From contig URDK01000093.1 in the NCBI GenBank assembly GCA_900546485.1, positions 1 through 10,009 on the forward strand: DNA of 10,009 nucleotides, written 5' to 3'. Position 1 is the stretch's first letter. Each line of letters begins with the position of its first letter. Both the position numbers and the translations under genes were made by a program. Source of the DNA: an uncultured Eubacteriales bacterium. Lineage in GTDB: Bacteria; Bacillota; Clostridia; Oscillospirales; Oscillospiraceae. Under the pieces are notes generated by a model. That model worked only from the letters and a program-made list of their open reading frames with translations, searched no databases and was not told where the DNA came from. This document shows positions 6,819 through 10,009 of this stretch, one piece after another.

Positions 6819-7373
6819 TCAATCCGGGTAGAATATAACCATCGTTAGACGGCAGACGTCGTTGCCGGGGTTTTTGTAGCCATGCGGTCGGTCGGCGGTA
6901 AAGCGTAGGGCACGGCGTTCGTCGGCATGATAGGTCTCACCATCGACATATACCTCCACGGAGCCGCTGTGTACTGTAATGAACTCCTGCGTTCCCTCCG
7001 GGTGCGGCTCGGCCTCCAGGCCGGAACCGGGCTCTATCTCTATATACAGTATCTCAAAAGGCCGCCCGTCGCCGGTAGTGAACAGAGGAAAGTCACGGTA
7101 GCGACCCTCATCCTCGAGCAGTGGGGATATGGAGCCTATATCAAGCTCCTCCGCACGCTCCAACTCGCGGCGGAACAAGGCCGTAAAGTTTACCTTCAGC
7201 CCACCCGCTATCTTCCACATGGTCGATACCGTCGGGTTCACCTCTCCGCGCTCTATCTGACCCAGCATACTCTTGCTGACTCCCGTCAGCCGCGCTACTG
7301 CGTCCAAGCTCAGTCTCCGGCTCTCCCGAAGCCTGCGCAGATTCTCCGCCAGGACGGCATTTATGTCCTCCAA
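6819..7373 (-). CDS. XRE family regulator with C-terminal cupin sensor domain
   Basis: A 184-residue DNA-binding regulator. The XRE helix-turn-helix spans about residues 7-62 (NLRRLRESRRLSLDAVA, then TGVSKSMLGQIERGEVNPTV), and a cupin_2 fold spans about 105-183, with HPEGTQEF (124-131), an SGSVEVYVDGE strand pair and H164 in DRPHGYKNPG as likely ligand-pocket residues. I choose the TTG at 7371-7373 because GGAGG lies 7 nt upstream and the predicted length fits the family (about 180 residues). The frame is open to an ATG at 7454, but that extension runs through promoter sequence and gives a hydrophobic, non-family N-terminus. The gene is opposite a LysE-family exporter, a common pairing in Bacillota and Proteobacteria in which the regulator controls amino-acid export. 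The ligand is unknown. Confidence 0.88.
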   Translation of the reverse strand: MEDINAVLAENLRRLRESRRLSLDAVARLTGVSKSMLGQIERGEVNPTVSTMWKIAGGLKVNFTALFRRELERAEELDIGSISPLLEDEGRYRDFPLFTTGDGRPFEILYIEIEPGSGLEAEPHPEGTQEFITVHSGSVEVYVDGETYHADERRALRFTADRPHGYKNPGNDVCRLTMVIFYPD

Positions 7374-7389
7374 AGTACATCCTCCGCTC

Positions 7390-7418
7390 TTGACAATATA
7401 CTGCACGTATAGTATTAT
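7390..7418 (+). promoter_or_regulatory. Promoter of the LysE-family exporter gene
   Basis: A perfect TTGACA -35 (7390-7395), 17-bp spacer and TATTAT -10 (7413-7418). Expected start near 7425, giving a leader of about 64 nt. One copy of the ATACTGCACGT repeat lies inside the spacer, so a bound regulator would block polymerase. Confidence 0.7.
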
Positions 7419-7453
7419 ATACAGCACAGACAGCATACTGCACGTTTTGTGCA
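7398..7453. repeat. Operator-like repeats between the XRE-cupin and LysE genes
   Basis: ATACTGCACGT occurs exactly at 7398-7408 and 7435-7445, with a degenerate copy ATACAGCACAG at 7419-7429. The last copy runs into an inverted repeat TGCAC-GTTTT-GTGCA (7439-7453). These sites overlap both promoters and are the best candidates for the XRE-cupin binding site. Binding is inferred from position and symmetry. Confidence 0.6.
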
Positions 7454-7481
7454 TTATATCACATTGTAAGTGGGAGGTAAA
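7453..7481 (-). promoter_or_regulatory. Promoter of the XRE-cupin gene
   Basis: Minus-strand TATAAT (7453-7458) with a TGA extended -10 directly before it and TTTACC (7476-7481) 17 bp upstream. The start would fall near 7446, inside the inverted repeat. Its -35 overlaps the ribosome-site region of the exporter gene. Confidence 0.55.
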
Positions 7482-7488
7482 GAGGAAA

Positions 7489-8085
7489 ATGAACTGGGCG
7501 GCCTTTTGTTCCTACGTGCTGCTCACGGCGATAACGCCTGGGCCGAACACGATAATGTCGATGTCGAACGCGGCGAAATACGGCTTCAAGCGCGCATTTC
7601 CCTTCAACGTGGGCGTGCTGCTGGGTTTTGTGGTGGTGATGGGGCTGTGCGCGGCCTTTTCCTCGCTGCTCTACGAGTTCATTCCCTCTATAAAGCCCTA
7701 TATGCTATGCATCGGCGCGGCGTACATACTCTGGCTTGCCTGGAGCATCTGGCGCGACAAGCCGCACGCCGAAAAGAAGAGCCGCTTTACCCGCACGAAC
7801 ACCGTGGCGGCCGGTGCGGCGCTGCAATTCGTGAACGTGAAGGTCATCCTCTACGGCATAACCTCCCTGAGCTCCTTCATTCTGCCGCACTACGACTCCA
7901 TCCCGGTACTGGCGCTTTTCTGCGTGGGGCTCTCTGTTACGGGCTTTCTCTGCACGCTGCTCTGGGCGCTGTTCGGCGCGGTATTCGAGCGCTTCTTCAA
8001 AAGATACTCCAAGATCGTCAACGCCGTCATGGCGCTGCTGCTGGTCTACTGCGCCGTCACCATGCTGTCCGAGCTCTGGGCGTAA
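7489..8085 (+). CDS. LysE/RhtB family amino-acid exporter
   Basis: A 198-residue integral membrane protein, the usual size for LysE/RhtB transporters (about 190-210). The family signature TPGPNTIMSMSNAAKYG occurs at residues 16-32, followed by the conserved GFKRAFPFNVG. Hydrophobic stretches at about 4-20, 40-60, 68-88, 110-130, 143-165 and 178-197 give five or six membrane helices. FVNVKVILYGIT replaces the common FLNPK version of the second conserved motif, so a proline often found there is valine here. The ATG at 7489 is preceded by GAGG and GGGAGG. Relatives export amino acids such as lysine, threonine, homoserine or cysteine derivatives; this one most resembles the cysteine/O-acetylserine exporter branch by eye, which is tentative. 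Transcribed opposite the XRE-cupin regulator that probably controls it. Confidence 0.9.
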   Translation: MNWAAFCSYVLLTAITPGPNTIMSMSNAAKYGFKRAFPFNVGVLLGFVVVMGLCAAFSSLLYEFIPSIKPYMLCIGAAYILWLAWSIWRDKPHAEKKSRFTRTNTVAAGAALQFVNVKVILYGITSLSSFILPHYDSIPVLALFCVGLSVTGFLCTLLWALFGAVFERFFKRYSKIVNAVMALLLVYCAVTMLSELWA

Positions 8086-8147
8086 AATGAAATAAATCCG
8101 CGGACAGATGTTGAAGAACTGCCGGTGGAAGCGGGCAAGCATCGCAC

Positions 8148-8165
8148 AATAATTTACAAATTATT
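8148..8165. repeat. AT-rich perfect inverted repeat
   Basis: AATAATTT-AC-AAATTATT has 8-bp arms and a 2-bp spacer. It stands out as AT-only arms in GC-rich DNA. It could be a regulator binding site for the downstream lipoprotein gene; no T-run follows, so it is not a normal terminator. Confidence 0.5.
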
Positions 8166-8177
8166 CACAACTTATTG

Positions 8178-8195
8178 CCGCGAGGACGCGGTTTT
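8178..8195 (+). terminator. Possible weak terminator of the LysE gene
   Basis: Short hairpin CCGCG-AGGA-CGCGG followed by only four T residues. It is the only terminator-like element between the exporter and the lipoprotein gene. Some read-through is likely given the short stem and T-run. Confidence 0.4.
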
Positions 8196-8223
8196 GATGC
8201 AGAATTGATGCAAATATTATACA
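8194..8223 (+). promoter_or_regulatory. Possible promoter of the lipoprotein gene
   Basis: TTGATG (8194-8199) with TATACA 18 bp downstream (8218-8223), or TATTAT (8215-8220) at 15 bp. TTGATGCA is repeated at 8194 and 8205. Both boxes deviate from consensus, so this is tentative. Confidence 0.35.
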
Positions 8224-8269
8224 AGCCCCCTATAAACTGTCAGCAGCAACAAATACAGGGGGTGCTTTT

Positions 8270-8716
8270 ATGCGCAGACTGAGCTTTATTCTTGTGCTCT
8301 GCCTCGTACTCGGCCTGGCGGGCTGCGGCGCGTCCGGTTTGGCTACTGTGGTGACGACTGACGACGTGCCCACTACGGCGGAGATAGAGCAGCGCGGGCT
8401 GCTGCTGAGCTCGGACACACTGCCGGGAGGGCTCGCGGAGCTCACGGCGATGGCGTGCGAGGACGGGACGGCCTGCCCGGCAGGGTCGGACGCCTCGGGC
8501 AAGCCCGTGCTGGGGCTGCTCTCCGCCGCGGGCGAATTCACCGCCGCAGAGCTGCCGGCGGACGTGGAAAAGGTGTGCGCCGTTTCGCTCCTGGGCGGCG
8601 AGGCCAAGGCCGTGGCCGAGGAGGCCGCGGCCTGCTTCAACGGGGAGATTACCGCCGCCGAGGCCGCCGAAAACACCCAGCGCCGCGTGAGCGAATATCT
8701 CGCGGGGCAAAACTGA
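8270..8716 (+). CDS. Small predicted lipoprotein, function unknown
   Basis: A 148-residue product with a clear lipoprotein signal: MRRLSFILVLCLVLGLAGC, positively charged start, hydrophobic core and lipobox L16-A17-G18-C19. The mature protein of about 130 residues would be anchored to the outer face of the membrane through C19. It is rich in alanine, glutamate and glycine, with a cysteine pair in ACEDGTAC and further cysteines later (VCAVSLL and AACFNGE). The C-terminal NGEITAAEAAENTQRRVSEYL resembles the tail of sugar-binding lipoproteins of ABC transporters, but the protein is far too short to be one and I do not assign that function. I do not recognise the central part. An AGGGGG ribosome site lies 7 nt before the ATG and could pair with CCCCCT at 8226-8231. 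It is a single gene closed by a strong terminator. Confidence 0.8.
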   Translation: MRRLSFILVLCLVLGLAGCGASGLATVVTTDDVPTTAEIEQRGLLLSSDTLPGGLAELTAMACEDGTACPAGSDASGKPVLGLLSAAGEFTAAELPADVEKVCAVSLLGGEAKAVAEEAAACFNGEITAAEAAENTQRRVSEYLAGQN

Positions 8717-8725
8717 CAAGACGCG

Positions 8726-8753
8726 AAAAAGCCGCCCGTTTGGGCGGCTTTTT
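8726..8753. terminator. Bidirectional rho-independent terminator
   Basis: AAAAAGCCGCCC-GTTT-GGGCGGCTTTTT forms a 12-bp stem with T-runs on both strands. It sits between the converging lipoprotein and methyltransferase genes and should end both transcripts. Confidence 0.92.
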
Positions 8754-8758
8754 TGCGT

Positions 8759-9607
8759 TTACAGCGGCTTTCTGAGGATAACGCTGCCGTGGAGATCGCA
8801 GACGGGCGTGAGCAGTATGCCCCGCTCGGCGCAGAATTCCGAGACGGCCTTGCCCGCGCCGCGGTACTGCGTGCCGTTCACGTCGTGGATAAGCAGCGCG
8901 CCGCCGGGGTTCAGGCGTTCCCAGAAGAGGGGCAGGGCTGCGGCGGTGGGGGCGTAGAGGTCTGCGTCTATCGAGACGAAGGCGAAGCTGCACCCCTCGC
9001 AGGCGACGAAGGTGTCGGGGAACCAGCCCTTGTGGAAGTCGGTCTGCTCCGGGAAGGGCATACGCTTCCAGACCGTGTTCACGCTGGTCTCGGCAAAATC
9101 GCCCTGCTTTGCACGGGAGAGGCCCTCGCGGCTCTCAAGCGCCACGTCCTTTTCAGCAAAGCCCTCGAAGGTATCGAAGAGATGCAGCATCCGGTCCGGG
9201 AAGGCGGCGTTTATGTGTATGGCAAAGTCGCCTCGGTAAACGCCGAGTTCTGCAACGTCACCGGGTATCTTCAGCTCGTGTATCTGTTCGGCGAGCAGGC
9301 GCATCGTGGCCACGCGCGCATCGAACACGGCAAGCTGCTCCGGTCTTATGACGGGCCCATCATAGCCCAGCTCATGTAATTGCTCCTCCATCTGCGCGGC
9401 ACGCTCAGCGTCCAGCACACAGAGACATATGCAGTCCGGGTCGCAGATTAGGCTCTCCTTCGGCGATACCACGGGCAGTCCCGCAAAGCTGCCACCCCAC
9501 TTCGCCTCCGAGTTGTCCGCAAAGCACACGGCACGATAGCCCGTCCCCAGCAGCCGCGACACCATGGCCCCCACCTGGCCCGCTCCGAACAGTACGGTCT
9601 TTATCAT
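8759..9607 (-). CDS. TylF/MycF-like methyltransferase with N-terminal Rossmann-like domain
   Basis: A 282-residue protein. The C-terminal part (about 100-280) is a TylF-type SAM-dependent O-methyltransferase: ELGVYRGDFA (120-129) is the SAM loop, HLFDTFEGF (142-150) is characteristic, and SIDADLY (212-218) and LIHDVNG (239-245) supply the aspartates that bind metal in MycF-like enzymes. The N-terminal part starts with a nucleotide-binding motif, LFGAGQVG (6-13), then DNSEAKWGGSFAGLPVVSP (31-49), as in the sugar-sensing or CoA-binding-like domains that precede methyltransferases and sugar acyltransferases in glycan gene clusters. The ATG at 9607 is chosen because AGGGGG lies about 7 nt upstream and the Rossmann motif starts directly; the frame continues upstream but would run across the DJ-1 gene. 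The substrate, perhaps a sugar or glycan, is unknown, and there are no glycan biosynthesis neighbours in view. Confidence 0.87.
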   Translation of the reverse strand: MIKTVLFGAGQVGAMVSRLLGTGYRAVCFADNSEAKWGGSFAGLPVVSPKESLICDPDCICLCVLDAERAAQMEEQLHELGYDGPVIRPEQLAVFDARVATMRLLAEQIHELKIPGDVAELGVYRGDFAIHINAAFPDRMLHLFDTFEGFAEKDVALESREGLSRAKQGDFAETSVNTVWKRMPFPEQTDFHKGWFPDTFVACEGCSFAFVSIDADLYAPTAAALPLFWERLNPGGALLIHDVNGTQYRGAGKAVSEFCAERGILLTPVCDLHGSVILRKPL

Positions 9608-9630
9608 CTCGGCACCCCCTTGACCCACCC

Positions 9631-9659
9631 ATTTTAGCCCGTGTGCAGTAAAAAAGCAA
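9631..9659 (-). promoter_or_regulatory. Possible promoter of the methyltransferase gene
   Basis: Minus-strand TAAAAT -10 (9631-9636) with TTGCTT 17 bp upstream (9654-9659). The -35 matches consensus only in TTG. It lies 24 bp before the start codon. Confidence 0.45.
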
Positions 9660-9675
9660 ACATTCCTTCCGCCGC

Positions 9676-9704
9676 TTTTCATTTCGGCGCGGCTGGGGTA
9701 TAAT
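9676..9704 (+). promoter_or_regulatory. Promoter of the DJ-1/PfpI gene
   Basis: Perfect TATAAT (9699-9704) with TTTTCA (9676-9681) 17 bp upstream. Expected start about 26 nt before the ATG. It diverges from the methyltransferase promoter without overlapping it. Confidence 0.65.
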
Positions 9705-9736
9705 GGCGGCGAATTCTTGACCGGGAGGTTTTTCAT

Positions 9737-10009
9737 ATGAGCAAGATAAGCGTTTTCATGGCCGACGGCTCCGAGGAGGTCGAGTGCCTTGCAGTCGTAG
9801 ACATGGCACGGCGTGCTGGCATAGAGGTGCAGACCGTGTCCGTCACAGGCAAGCCCGAGATAACCAGCTCCCACGGCGTGCGCATTACGGCGGACCTGCT
9901 CTTTGAGGACGCCGAGTTCGAGAGCAGCGACATTCTCTATCTCCCCGGCGGCATGCCCGGCACCTTGAACCTTCAGAAAAGCCTGAAGGTCACGGCCATC
10001 CTGAACCAC
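9737..10009 (+). CDS. DJ-1/PfpI family protein (3' end beyond window)
   Basis: The first 91 residues of a DJ-1 subfamily protein; full members have about 180-190. The N-terminus MSKISVFMADGSEEVE matches the DJ-1/YajL start, and E16 aligns with DJ-1 E18, which hydrogen-bonds the reactive cysteine. DMARRAGIEV, the SSHGVRI segment and LYLPGGMPGTLNL (about 72-84) are also typical. The conserved nucleophilic cysteine would lie just past the window end, so activity cannot be judged. Proteins of this subfamily are cytoplasmic and are linked to oxidative or carbonyl stress; their enzymatic role (glyoxalase or deglycase) is debated. GGGAGG lies 8 nt before the ATG. Divergent from the methyltransferase gene, with 129 bp between start codons. 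Confidence 0.93.
   Translation, partial: MSKISVFMADGSEEVECLAVVDMARRAGIEVQTVSVTGKPEITSSHGVRITADLLFEDAEFESSDILYLPGGMPGTLNLQKSLKVTAILNH

Noticed and set aside
7390..7453. Short repeats considered as a CRISPR-like array
   Set aside because: Only two exact 11-bp copies and one degenerate copy at unequal spacing; they fit operator sites instead.
7374..7454. Upstream ATG start for the XRE-cupin gene
   Set aside because: Residues encoded there are not family-like and the DNA is occupied by promoters and repeats; a TTG with GGAGG 7 nt upstream gives the expected protein.
9608..10009. Upstream extension of the methyltransferase frame
   Set aside because: It runs antisense through the DJ-1 gene and both divergent promoters; AGGGGG and the Rossmann motif support the ATG at 9607.

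Overview
The window looks like chromosomal DNA of a GC-rich, probably anaerobic Clostridia-type Bacillota (Oscillospirales-like gut bacterium). This is inferred from strong AGGAGG-type ribosome binding sites, sigma-A-like promoters, a PadR/DUF2812 pair, GH1 and GH36 glycosidases, PepT, and a short lipoprotein with an LAGC lipobox. I see no rRNA, tRNA, CRISPR array, insertion sequence or phage gene.

Layout. Positions 1-5643 hold a leftward (minus-strand) block read in the order GH1 beta-glycosidase, GH36 alpha-galactosidase, peptidase T (pepT), Gfo/Idh/MocA oxidoreductase (cut by the left edge). The genes overlap or nearly touch (38-bp overlap, ATGA overlap, 24-bp gap), as in an operon for using oligosaccharides and small peptides. 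A promoter precedes the GH1 gene. Positions 5705-6729 hold a leftward PadR regulator/DUF2812 membrane-protein pair with its own terminator, promoter and operator-like dyad. Positions 6785-8085 hold a leftward XRE-cupin regulator opposite a rightward LysE-family exporter, with repeats and facing promoters between them. Positions 8270-8754 hold an unrecognised small lipoprotein gene ending at a bidirectional terminator. Positions 8759-9607 hold a leftward TylF-like methyltransferase with an extra N-terminal Rossmann-like domain. It is divergent from a DJ-1/PfpI gene cut by the right edge.

The strongest unexpected signal is a sharp change in base and codon use inside pepT, at about 1610-1675. 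The upstream (N-terminal) part shares the CpG-rich style of the rest of the window. The downstream part and the oxidoreductase are CpG-poorer and use almost only GCC for alanine, yet the reading frame and the PepT active site run through intact. This is either homologous recombination with a related genome or an assembly chimera at a conserved stretch. Until that is settled, positions 1 to about 1650 should not be assumed to belong to the same organism as the rest. The other notable signals are regulatory: a promoter -35 box embedded in the upstream gene's terminator hairpin, and face-to-face promoters in the XRE/LysE intergenic region. I did not find a convincing new multi-gene defence or biosynthetic system.
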